From VGWG01 sp964580075 (lineage in GTDB: Bacteria > Verrucomicrobiota > Kiritimatiellia > RFP12 > JAAYNR01): a stretch of 31,721 nt of DNA. The notes under the pieces were generated by a model. It was not told the origin of the DNA. It searched no databases and saw nothing but the letters and a program-made list of their open reading frames with translations. Both the position numbers and the translations under genes were made by a program. Within the stretch, counting starts at the first letter, position 1; the number at the start of each line of letters is the position of its first letter. Of this stretch, positions 1 through 7,186 are shown piece after piece. Where the stretch lies: contig CAZOJL010000017.1 of assembly GCA_964580075.1 (NCBI GenBank), positions 1 through 31,721 of the forward strand, read 5' to 3'.

Positions 1-74
1 CTCAACAACCTCGTACCAAAAAGTTAGTGGCATTGGGCGGGACGCCGCCGCCCTATCTGACGCTTTGCGCATTC

Positions 75-106
75 CACCCACCCACCCACCCACCCACACA
101 CACACT
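75..106. repeat. Simple-sequence repeat (CCCA)n running into (CA)n
   Basis: About seven CCCA units run directly into four or five CA units. This is low-complexity DNA in the gene-poor first 300 bases and is prone to replication slippage. No reading frame through it resembles a protein. Confidence 0.85.
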
Positions 107-133
107 CCCTTTTCCGTGTTTTTTGTGGCTCAA

Positions 134-195
134 ATTTCAGCTTTTCAGCTTTTCAGCTTTCAGCCTTTCCCCCTGTGTCTCCGTGTCTCTGTGTT
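134..195. repeat. Short tandem repeats TTTTCAGC and YGTGTCTC
   Basis: Four near-copies of the octamer TTTTCAGC (134-165) are followed by TGTGTCTC, CGTGTCTC and TGTGTT (174-195). Related short phrases recur elsewhere: GCTGAAAA, the reverse complement, appears twice near 11678-11694. The segment from 114 to 132 also carries a TTTTTTGTGGCTC phrase whose reverse complement recurs at 23906 and 24671. The rest of 1-309 holds no recognisable gene. Confidence 0.7.
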
Positions 196-247
196 AAAAT
201 CTCTCTTTCTCTATCCCCATTCTATTCCAGCCTGCCTAATAACTTGA

Positions 248-282
248 GAGGCGCTTGCACACACCGGAGGTTTTGGCGCCTC
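248..282. repeat. GAGGCGC inverted repeat, relative of the GAGGCGCTTGCAAAAC motif
   Basis: GAGGCGC at 248-254 is mirrored by GCGCCTC at 276-282. Read on either strand, the segment resembles the exact 16-mer found at 8978 and 10467. On the minus strand it reads GAGGCGCC, then AAAACCTCC, then GTGTGTGCA, which matches the copy at 8978 apart from a short gap. It could be a degenerate operator or a small palindromic repeat. Confidence 0.55.
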
Positions 283-309
283 GATTATGATCCGATAGCG
301 AGACGTGTC

Positions 310-498
310 TCAGATCAGCAGCAACGTGCGTGCCGCCATATCCTGCTGACTCTGGGCGTTACGCCAGTCCCATCGCTCGCAGATTTCGCGGCTCAGGCGC
401 GGTCGGTGCCAATCGGGATGGACGTCGAGCAAGCCACGAATCATCCCGATATCCGACTCGCCGAGGTGCCGCCCCTGCATGACCATGATGCGTGTCAT
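310..498 (-). pseudogene. N-terminal remnant of a DUF4338 / DruA-like protein
   Basis: The 62-codon frame contains MQGRHLGESDIGMIRGLL, then a stretch around HPDWHRPRLSREICERWDW, then DMAARTLLLI. This matches the N-terminal pattern I know from DUF4338 proteins: a basic GR..., a helix with DI..I..LI, HP...RR.LS...C..W.W, and DM..R.LLL. That family includes DruA of the Druantia defence system and many transposon-borne relatives, normally several hundred residues long. Here a TGA at 310-312 ends the frame straight after LLLI, and no continuation is visible to the left. There is no clear Shine-Dalgarno sequence. I read it as a truncated remnant; a functional small protein is unlikely. The assignment rests on pattern recognition only. 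Confidence 0.55.
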
Positions 499-565
499 GC
501 CCGAAGAATACGACAAGCACGCCGGTTGAGTGCAGGCGGCCCAGCCCCATAAAATGATTTTTTCC

Positions 566-712
566 AGCAATTCTCATTATGAGGCGATTGGGCCATCGGG
601 GTCGGGGTCGGTATCGGAATCGGGGTCGAATTTTCGTTGGTTTTATCGATACCGATATTGATACCGATCCCGACCCCGACGCCGATGGTCCCACCTCCAA
701 AATGAGATTTGC
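566..712. repeat. Nested-palindrome element A (hexamer-arm hairpin with terminal inverted repeats)
   Basis: The left terminus AGCAATTCTCATTATGAG (566-583) is mirrored at the right by CCAAAATGAGATTTGC (697-712). Between them, six tandem hexamers of the form RTCGRN (595-630) and seven roughly complementary hexamers (645-686) flank a 14-nt T-rich loop (631-644), so the strand can fold into a long imperfect hairpin. The terminal motif recurs at 11533 and at 26142 (reverse strand). No protein is encoded. The element occupies most of the gap between the DUF4338 remnant and the promoter at 732. Confidence 0.75.
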
Positions 713-731
713 CGGATTCCGTTCTGTGTGC

Positions 732-761
732 TTGCCAAGCAGGATGGCAATCGAGTAAAAT
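732..761 (+). promoter_or_regulatory. Sigma-70-like promoter with palindromic operator candidate
   Basis: TTGCCA (732-737), an 18-bp spacer and TAAAAT (756-761) form a plausible promoter for the gene at 837. The -35 hexamer is also the left arm of a perfect 6-bp inverted repeat, TTGCCA-N7-TGGCAA (732-750), which lies inside the core promoter where a repressor could bind. The predicted leader is about 70 nt. Confidence 0.5.
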
Positions 762-836
762 GAAGTCACAAAGTTGAAGTGTTTTTTCACGCCCACCGCA
801 TGGGACTTTCGTGCAGGGGCTTGTCAGGAGGTGCCC

Positions 837-3800
837 ATGTTGCCGTTTAAATCGTTTACGCCGGAGCGGCGTTGGTTTGACTTCCGCATCTCGATGGCCG
901 TGGGTATCGGTGTGTTTCTGTTTTATCTGGTGACGTTGTCGCCCGGGGTTTTCCCCGGCGAATCGGGTTATCTGGTGATACAGAGTTACGGCCTCGAGGA
1001 GGGCGGGCTTCCGGTGCGGCCGCTGTTCACGTGGCTGACGCGCGCGTGGGCCACGATTCCCCTGTTCGGCCTGGCCGTGCGAATGAACCTGTTCAGTGCG
1101 CTGTGCGTCGCGTGTGCTGCCGTGTTGCTCTTCCGACTGGTGTCGTTTTTCATCCATGAAGTGATTTACGACGATCAGGCTGTCGACCATGCCTCGTCGC
1201 TGGCCTGGACGTCAGGGGTTCTGGCGGTTGTGGCCACGATGACGAGTGTTCCGATGTGGCAGGCGGCGACGCGTCTGCGGCACGAGGGATTCGTCCTCAT
1301 GCTGCTCCTGATTTGCGGTTCGGCGCTGATGGCTTTTGGCAAATCGGGGATCCGCATTCTGCCCTACGTCGCTGCGCTTTTCTATGGCATGTGTGTTCCC
1401 GAGTCGGCGATCTTTATCGCGTTTGCGCCGGTTTTCATTCTGGCCGCCGTGATCACGCTCTGGAAGCGTGGCCGGTTATCGGTCGCGGCCATCGGTTGGA
1501 TGGGTGTGTGGGCGGCCGTTGGCATGGCCATCGTCTATTGGGCTGCCGGGACCGGATACCTGCAGAGCGTGTCAGGGAGGGCCGAGGGCTACACCCGGGT
1601 CTTCCAGGTGGTGGTTGCGCTCTGGAAGCAGCAATACCAGCAGTTTCGCAGCCTCGTGCCCGGAGAGGGATGGATTCTGATGGTGGTGCTGAGTACGGTC
1701 CCGTGGCTGGCCACCGTGTTGGCGGCGCCGCGGGCGCTCAATAACGAACGGAGCTGGAGCCTTTACATCTTCTATGTGGTCATGACGGTGTTGGCGATTT
1801 GCTCGATCATGAACGTGCCGATGTCGCCGTGGAGTTTGTACCGGACGCGCGGCGAACTGCCGGTGGTGTCGGCCGCCATGGTCGGCATGCTGGTCGCTTT
1901 CCTGGTTGCGATCTGGCGGTTGTTGTGGCGGGCACGGGCGTCTGAGCGCCGGGGCACAGCATCCCCGCTCACGCTCGTGGCGGGCCGCTGGCTTGGCAAG
2001 GTGCTGGTGTGGCCGATCCTGGCTGCTGTCGTGGCTGCGGCTGCGATCAACGCCGGGGAAGCGCATGGCCGGCGCGGGATGTTTGCAGACCGGTTCGCCG
2101 GGATGATTCTCGACCGTCTCGGAGAGCGCGAGTGGATGGTCACGGATGGTTCGTTCGACGCGCATCTGCTGGTTGAGGCGCGCGCGCGCGGCAAGAAGCT
2201 GTTCCTGATCGGCTTGCAGAAGGACGTCAACAAGGCGTATCAGCAAGCCCTCAAGAATGAGGTGGAGACACGGAAGCTTTTTGCCCCCTCAGACATGACG
2301 CGCATCCGCAACACGATCGATCTGGGTGTGCTGCCGTTTATTCAGGACTGGTTCATGACCGATCCCAAGATCGGCCAGAAGGTCGCGGTATTTGGCGTGC
2401 CCGATTTGTGGTACGGCGCGGGACTCAATCCGGTCTCGGAATTTCTCTTTTTCGGCGGCAGGCAGCAGGTCGATCAGATTGTTCCGAGCGCGTTGCTGCC
2501 GCAATATCAGGCGTTCTGGGACGAGGCCGACACGCTGTTGCAGCGGGTGGAAGCGACGGAGGCCGATCGCGATCAGATCGAGCGTTACCGCGCCTACTTG
2601 CGCCGCCATATCGGCTTCCTGGGGAACAACCTAGGCGTCTTGTTTGAGGAATTGGGCGCCGAGGAGGATGCCTACGCGGTTTACACCCGCATGCGCCAGT
2701 TCGATCCGGAGAACGTGAGCGTGTTGTTCAATCGGTTCGAGATGATCCGTCGCGGCGCACATCCCGAGGACCGTAAAGCGGTTGAGCAAGAGATGAAGGA
2801 CATGATCGGCAACCTGTCACACCGGTATTCGCTGTGGTCGCTCTCACGTTATTACGGGTATGTTCGATCGCCCGAGTTGTTCGCGCGTCTGGGCTGGAGT
2901 TGGGCCATGTCGGGGCAGATGGGCGCGGGCCTGGCCGGCATCCGGCGGGCAATGGATCTGCTCAAGGATACCGAACGTGACGCGCTGCTGGCGACCATGG
3001 CATCGATGTATGCGATGAGCGATAATCGTGAGAAATCGGCCGAAATCTACGAAGAGCTGCTGAGGCAAGATCCGGCAAACCGTCAGGCGATGTTGTCTCT
3101 GGCCCGGATGGCGATTCAAGAGGGGAATCTGGATACGGCCCGGAACTGGATGGAGAAGGCGAGCGAGCTGGGCGTATCGGGCGGAATGTCGATGGGGTTG
3201 GAGTTCGCCGCGCTGCATCTCGCATCGGGCAATCTGAACGATGCGCGGCTGCTGTTGCAGCAGGTCACCGACAGCCAACCCCAGAACTTGCAGGCCTGGG
3301 CCATGCTCTGCGTGGTGCAGATTCAGCAGGACGAACTGGAGGATGTGGAGCGGGTCATCCTGCCGCGGATGATCAAGACCTGCGGCACCGTTGACAATTA
3401 TTTCGTGCAGGTGACACGCGCGCAAGTCGCGATGAAGAAGGGCAAGAACTTCTACCGGGAGGCGCGGGATGCGTTCATCCGGGCCGCCATGCTTCGACCG
3501 GACGTGGCGGGCGTCAGAGACATGATTCTGCAACTGGATATTTGGCTGAACGACAAGGAGCGCGCCGAAATGCACGCCCGGCAAGTCTTGCGGATCAACC
3601 GCAACCATGCGCTGGCCAATTATGTGATGGGCCATTTGCGTCTCAATTTGCGCCAGTATGGAGAGGCCGAGGACTACCTGCGCCGGAGTGTCGAGGCGGC
3701 GCCGGCGCTCGCGTCGCTCAACGACTACGCCGAATGCCTGCGTCGGATGAAGCGTTATGAAGATGCCGAACGGGCCGCGCGGGAAGCCATCGCGAAAAAC

Positions 3801-4079
3801 GCGAACCTGTATATCGTCTGGGAAACGCTGGCGAGCATCCTCATGGATACGGATCGGCTGGATGAGGCCGAGGAGGCGCTCACCAAATCGCTGGAACTGG
3901 ATGAAACAGACATGCGGACCCATGTGAGCATGGCCCGGTTGCAGATGCGGAAGGGAAATATCGCCCGGGCGCGCGAGTTGGTTGGGATTATCCGGAGTCG
4001 GCAGGATGAACTTCCGCCTTACGAAATGGAGTTGCTGCAAGAGCTGAGCGCGGATCTGGAGAGACGGGCAAACCGGTAG
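837..4079 (+). CDS. DUF2723-like integral membrane protein with C-terminal TPR repeats
   Basis: 1080 residues. The start is ATG 837 because AGGAGGT (826-832) lies four bases upstream; an in-frame ATG at 774 has no such site and would precede the membrane domain with a non-hydrophobic leader. Residues about 20-410 hold roughly ten hydrophobic segments. The first loop reads SPGVFPGESGYLV...HGGLPVRPLF-like, resembling the first loop of DUF2723 proteins, which are relatives of protein O-mannosyltransferases (C-type glycosyltransferase fold). Residues about 590-1080 are a run of TPR-type helical hairpins (for example ALANYVMGHLRLNLRQYGEA and YIVWETLASILMDTDRLDEA). Probably a polytopic inner-membrane protein with a large TPR domain for partner binding. 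Glycosyl transfer is a family-based inference; the substrate cannot be read from the sequence. It is separated from gap by 141 bp that contain a promoter, so it is likely monocistronic. Confidence 0.8.
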   Translation: MLPFKSFTPERRWFDFRISMAVGIGVFLFYLVTLSPGVFPGESGYLVIQSYGLEEGGLPVRPLFTWLTRAWATIPLFGLAVRMNLFSALCVACAAVLLFRLVSFFIHEVIYDDQAVDHASSLAWTSGVLAVVATMTSVPMWQAATRLRHEGFVLMLLLICGSALMAFGKSGIRILPYVAALFYGMCVPESAIFIAFAPVFILAAVITLWKRGRLSVAAIGWMGVWAAVGMAIVYWAAGTGYLQSVSGRAEGYTRVFQVVVALWKQQYQQFRSLVPGEGWILMVVLSTVPWLATVLAAPRALNNERSWSLYIFYVVMTVLAICSIMNVPMSPWSLYRTRGELPVVSAAMVGMLVAFLVAIWRLLWRARASERRGTASPLTLVAGRWLGKVLVWPILAAVVAAAAINAGEAHGRRGMFADRFAGMILDRLGEREWMVTDGSFDAHLLVEARARGKKLFLIGLQKDVNKAYQQALKNEVETRKLFAPSDMTRIRNTIDLGVLPFIQDWFMTDPKIGQKVAVFGVPDLWYGAGLNPVSEFLFFGGRQQVDQIVPSALLPQYQAFWDEADTLLQRVEATEADRDQIERYRAYLRRHIGFLGNNLGVLFEELGAEEDAYAVYTRMRQFDPENVSVLFNRFEMIRRGAHPEDRKAVEQEMKDMIGNLSHRYSLWSLSRYYGYVRSPELFARLGWSWAMSGQMGAGLAGIRRAMDLLKDTERDALLATMASMYAMSDNREKSAEIYEELLRQDPANRQAMLSLARMAIQEGNLDTARNWMEKASELGVSGGMSMGLEFAALHLASGNLNDARLLLQQVTDSQPQNLQAWAMLCVVQIQQDELEDVERVILPRMIKTCGTVDNYFVQVTRAQVAMKKGKNFYREARDAFIRAAMLRPDVAGVRDMILQLDIWLNDKERAEMHARQVLRINRNHALANYVMGHLRLNLRQYGEAEDYLRRSVEAAPALASLNDYAECLRRMKRYEDAERAAREAIAKNANLYIVWETLASILMDTDRLDEAEEALTKSLELDETDMRTHVSMARLQMRKGNIARARELVGIIRSRQDELPPYEMELLQELSADLERRANR

Positions 4080-4086
4080 ATCGATA

Positions 4087-4115
4087 TTGACGGCACCTGA
4101 TCCTTACGTTATCCT
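4087..4115 (+). promoter_or_regulatory. Sigma-70-like promoter for gap
   Basis: TTGACG (4087-4092), a 17-bp spacer and TATCCT (4110-4115) lie just after the stop of the DUF2723 gene. The predicted leader of about 100 nt contains a 6-bp hairpin, GCGGGC-CGGTT-GCCCGC (4151-4167), before the GGAGG of gap (4211-4215). Confidence 0.5.
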
Positions 4116-4220
4116 GTTACGCCAACTGTCAAACAGACGTGGTTTCCATCGCGGGCCGGTTGCCCGCAGGCGCCACGATGGGGAATCGTCCGAATGGCGG
4201 ACGGATAAACGGAGGAACGC

Positions 4221-5321
4221 ATGGCTATCAAAGTGGGTATCAATGGATTTGGCCGTATCGGCCGCATGGTGTTTCAGGCGCTTTGTGATCAGGGGCTTCT
4301 GGGCAAGGGGTGCGGGCAGTTGGATGTGGTGGCGGTGGTGGATATTTCTACCGATGCCGATTATTTCGCCTATCAGATGAAATACGACAGCGTGCACGGC
4401 AAATTCAAGCACGCGGTCGAGACCCGGAAGAGCAGTCCCGACAAAACCGAAGCCGACGTTCTGGTGGTCAACGGCCATCCGGTTCGGTGCGTCATGGCGC
4501 AGAAGTCACCCGCCGATCTGCCGTGGGCCGCGCTGGGCGTCGACTACGTGATTGAGGCCACCGGTCTCTTTACCGACAGCGAGAAGGCCAAAGGCCATCT
4601 GGCAGCGGGCGCCAAGAAGGTGATCATATCGGCTCCGGGCAAGGGCGCCGTCAAAACGATCGTCATGGGCGTGAACCAGAACGAATACGATTCGGCCGCG
4701 CACGCGATCGTCTCGAACGCGTCCTGCACCACCAACTGCCTCGCGCCGGTTGTCAAGGTCCTGCTCGACACCGTGGGCATCGAGACCGGCTTGATGACCA
4801 CGATCCACAGCTACACCGCGACGCAGAAGACGGTTGACGGGCCTTCCAAGAAGGATTGGCGCGGCGGCCGAGCAGCGGCCTGCAACATCATCCCCTCGAC
4901 CACCGGTGCGGCCAAGGCCGTCGGCGAGGTCCTGCCCGCGACCAAAGGCAAGATGACCGGAATGAGCTTCCGTGTTCCCACCCCCGATGTGTCGGTGGTC
5001 GACCTGACCTTCCGCAGCACCCGGGACACCTCGATTGAAGAGATCGACGCCGCGCTCAAGGCCGCCGCGAATGCGGGCCCTCTGAAGGGTCTTCTGGGCG
5101 TGACGGATGAGGAGCTGGTTTCGTCAGACTTCATCCACGACGCCCGCTCCTCGATCTACGACTCGCTCGCCACCCTGCAGAACAACCTCAAGGGTGAGAA
5201 GCGCTTCTTCAAGATTGTGAGTTGGTACGACAACGAGTGGGGCTATAGCAACCGCGTGGTCGAACTCGTTCGCTTCATGGCGGACAAGGACAGTGGCAAG
5301 GGGTGCTGCTGCTGCGGATGA
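4221..5321 (+). CDS. gap: Glyceraldehyde-3-phosphate dehydrogenase, type I
   Basis: Glycolytic enzyme, oxidising glyceraldehyde 3-phosphate to 1,3-bisphosphoglycerate with NAD. 366 residues. It starts with the Rossmann motif INGFGRIGRM, has the active site SNASCTTNC with catalytic Cys169, HSYTATQKTVDG, DWRGGRAAACNIIPSTTGAA, FRVPTPDVSVVDLTF and the C-terminal WYDNEWGYSNRVVELVRFM. GGAGG sits five bases before the ATG. It is about 30 residues longer than the common bacterial enzyme. The extra residues lie mainly in the N-terminal half (YFAYQMKYDSVHGKFKH and the charged stretch after it), as in the kinetoplastid glycosomal form as I remember it. The extreme C-terminus, GKGCCCCG, is odd: four consecutive cysteines. 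It precedes pgk, the next enzyme of the pathway, by 60 bp. Confidence 0.97.
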   Translation: MAIKVGINGFGRIGRMVFQALCDQGLLGKGCGQLDVVAVVDISTDADYFAYQMKYDSVHGKFKHAVETRKSSPDKTEADVLVVNGHPVRCVMAQKSPADLPWAALGVDYVIEATGLFTDSEKAKGHLAAGAKKVIISAPGKGAVKTIVMGVNQNEYDSAAHAIVSNASCTTNCLAPVVKVLLDTVGIETGLMTTIHSYTATQKTVDGPSKKDWRGGRAAACNIIPSTTGAAKAVGEVLPATKGKMTGMSFRVPTPDVSVVDLTFRSTRDTSIEEIDAALKAAANAGPLKGLLGVTDEELVSSDFIHDARSSIYDSLATLQNNLKGEKRFFKIVSWYDNEWGYSNRVVELVRFMADKDSGKGCCCCG

Positions 5322-5328
5322 GCGAAAC

Positions 5329-5359
5329 GCAGGTGTGCCGTTGGATGCGGCACACCTGC
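5329..5359 (+). terminator. Strong hairpin between gap and pgk
   Basis: A perfect 12-bp stem, GCAGGTGTGCCG (5329-5340) with CGGCACACCTGC (5348-5359), closes a 7-nt loop. It is followed by ACATTCTCTTC, with no real U-tract, so it is a poor intrinsic terminator. A processing or mRNA-stability element that sets gap above pgk is more likely. Confidence 0.6.
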
Positions 5360-5381
5360 ACATTCTCTTCACAAGGATACG

Positions 5382-6626
5382 ATGAACAAGAAAACGTTGC
5401 GTGATATCGAGGTGGCGGGTAAGCGGGTGCTGATGCGCGTGGATTTTAACGTGCCGATCACGAATGGAACCATTACGGACGACACCCGTGTCACGGCGGC
5501 GCTTCCGTCTATCAATTTCGTGTTGGAGAAGGGCGGCAGCCTGGTGCTGATGAGCCATCTGGGGCGCCCCAAGGGCAACGGGTATGAAACCGATTTTTCG
5601 CTCAAACCGGTTGCTGAGCATCTCGCCAGCCTGACGGGCCGGGCCGTTGTTTTTGCCGCAGACTGCGCCAATGCCGACGCCGAAGTGGCCGCCCTGAAAC
5701 CCGGCGGCATCGTCATGCTGGAGAATACCCGCTTCTACAAGGCCGAAGAGGGGAAGGTCAAGAAGACCGACGACGTGAGCGAGGAAGACTATCGGGCGAA
5801 GAAGGCCGCGCTCAAGGAGAAGCAGAAGGTGCTGGCGCAGAAGCTGGCCTCCTATGGCGACGTCTACTGCAACGACGCCTTCGGTTCTGCCCACCGCGCC
5901 CACGCCTCCACAGCCGTGGTCTGCAGATACCTGAAGGAAAACGTGGCCGGTTTCCTGATGGAGAAGGAGATCGAATACCTCGGCAATGCGATTGAGAACC
6001 CGACACGGCCGTTCGTCGCGATCCTCGGCGGCGCGAAGGTGTCGGACAAACTCGCGGTTGTCAAGAACCTCATCGACAAGGTCGACACCCTGATCATCGG
6101 GGGCGGCATGGCCTACACGTTTCTCAAGGCGCAAGGTCACGACATCGGCAACTCGTTGTGTGAAACCGATCAACTCGACTATGCTCGCGAGATGATGGCG
6201 AAGGCCAGGGCGAACGGCAAACAGTTGTTGCTTCCCGTGGACAATATTGCCGCCGACGCGTTTTCCGCCGCCGCCGCCACGCAGACGGTGGGCAACGATA
6301 TTCCCGCCGGTTGGATGGCGCTGGACATCGGACCCAGGACGACGGCGCTGTATGCGGCCGCCATCAAGGGGGCAAAAACGGTGGTGTGGAACGGTCCGAT
6401 GGGCTGCTTCGAGATGAAACCCTTCGCGAGCGGCACGCTGGGCGTCTGCCAGGCGGTTGCGGCCAGCGGGGCGGTCTCCATCATCGGCGGGGGCGACAGC
6501 GTGAGCGCCGTCAACAAGAGCGGACTGGCGGGAAAGATGACCCACATCTCCACAGGCGGAGGCGCCTCGCTCGAACTGCTCGAAGGGAAGGAACTTCCCG
6601 GCGTGGCGGCGCTGAGCGAAAAGTGA
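5382..6626 (+). CDS. pgk: Phosphoglycerate kinase
   Basis: Makes ATP and 3-phosphoglycerate from 1,3-bisphosphoglycerate and ADP, using the product of the upstream gap enzyme. 414 residues, normal length. Family motifs in order: RVLMRVDFNVP (substrate-binding Arg and Asp), SHLGRPKG, ENTRFYKAEEGK, NDAFGSAHRAHAST, the hinge ILGGAKVSDKL, GGGMAYTFL, DIGPRT, VVWNGPMGCFE and the nucleotide-binding GGGDSVSAV near the C-terminus. AAGGA (5373-5377) precedes the ATG. The region just after the ENTRF motif carries a charged, lysine-rich insertion (VKKTDDVSEEDYRAKKAALK). The gene follows gap closely and precedes coaD by 11 bp, so a gap-pgk-coaD transcript is likely. Confidence 0.97.
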   Translation: MNKKTLRDIEVAGKRVLMRVDFNVPITNGTITDDTRVTAALPSINFVLEKGGSLVLMSHLGRPKGNGYETDFSLKPVAEHLASLTGRAVVFAADCANADAEVAALKPGGIVMLENTRFYKAEEGKVKKTDDVSEEDYRAKKAALKEKQKVLAQKLASYGDVYCNDAFGSAHRAHASTAVVCRYLKENVAGFLMEKEIEYLGNAIENPTRPFVAILGGAKVSDKLAVVKNLIDKVDTLIIGGGMAYTFLKAQGHDIGNSLCETDQLDYAREMMAKARANGKQLLLPVDNIAADAFSAAAATQTVGNDIPAGWMALDIGPRTTALYAAAIKGAKTVVWNGPMGCFEMKPFASGTLGVCQAVAASGAVSIIGGGDSVSAVNKSGLAGKMTHISTGGGASLELLEGKELPGVAALSEK

Positions 6627-6637
6627 AAGGCGGATGC

Positions 6638-7186
6638 ATGCGCGTGGCCGTATATCCGGGAACATTCGACCCCCTGACATTGGGCCATTTTGATCTGATT
6701 CTGCGTTCGTCCGCGCTTTTCGACCGTGTGATTATCGCCGTGGCCGACGTCTCGTCCAAGTCAACGGCGATGTTCTCCACCGAGGAACGGATGACGATCA
6801 TTCGGGAGGATGCGGCGGAAGCCGGTCTCACCAACGTGGAGGTCGACGCGCTCGACACGTTGCTGATCAATTACTGCCGGCGACGGCAGGCTCGGGTTGT
6901 GGTGCGGGGTCTGCGGGCCTATTCGGATTTCGAGTATGAGTTCCAGATGGCGCTGACCAACCGCAAGCTGGCCGCCGAGATCGAGACGCTGTTCATGATG
7001 CCGAATGAAGAGCACAGCTATGTGACCGCGAGTACGGTGCGCGAGGTGGCCCGCTACGGCGGTGACACCAGCACGTTTGTCTCGCCGTCGGTGCAGCGTC
7101 ACATCGCGAGCTTCATGAGCGGACACCCGGAGCAGCGGATCAGGACAGGAGGCGGGATTGCAAACACAGGCGCGTTTGACCGTTGA
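6638..7186 (+). CDS. coaD: Phosphopantetheine adenylyltransferase
   Basis: Penultimate step of coenzyme A synthesis: adenylates 4'-phosphopantetheine with ATP. 182 residues. The start is ATG 6638, giving MRVAVYPGTFDPLTLGH with the nucleotidyltransferase T-x-G-H signature at residues 14-17, as expected right at the N-terminus. A longer frame exists upstream but lies inside pgk and is not coding in that frame. Further family motifs are VVRGLRAYSDFEYEFQMA, NRKL and the Y-x-x-x-S-S/T-x-x-R-E pattern seen here as YVTASTVREVARYGGD. It begins 11 bp after the pgk stop, and its last 29 bp overlap the next gene, so translation is probably coupled. A 20-residue glycine-rich tail follows the usual end. 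Confidence 0.95.
   Translation: MRVAVYPGTFDPLTLGHFDLILRSSALFDRVIIAVADVSSKSTAMFSTEERMTIIREDAAEAGLTNVEVDALDTLLINYCRRRQARVVVRGLRAYSDFEYEFQMALTNRKLAAEIETLFMMPNEEHSYVTASTVREVARYGGDTSTFVSPSVQRHIASFMSGHPEQRIRTGGGIANTGAFDR

Noticed and set aside
65..552. Two plus-strand open frames in the first 550 bases
   Set aside because: They run through simple repeats and antisense to the DUF4338-like remnant; no ribosome site or family pattern.
595..686. Possible CRISPR array from the regular hexamer spacing
   Set aside because: Units are 6 bp with no spacers and reverse orientation halfway through; this is a hairpin, not an array.
774..836. Upstream start for the DUF2723-TPR protein
   Set aside because: It would add 21 unremarkable residues and lacks a ribosome site, while AGGAGGT precedes ATG 837.
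2844..4040. A 398-codon minus-strand frame
   Set aside because: Antisense to the TPR region of the membrane protein; His/Arg-rich and featureless.
5329..5359. Intrinsic terminator separating gap from pgk
   Set aside because: The stem is strong but no run of T follows, so I list it as a hairpin with uncertain function.
5124..6680. A 518-codon minus-strand frame over gap and pgk
   Set aside because: Both plus-strand genes are certain; the antisense frame is Arg/His-rich artefact.
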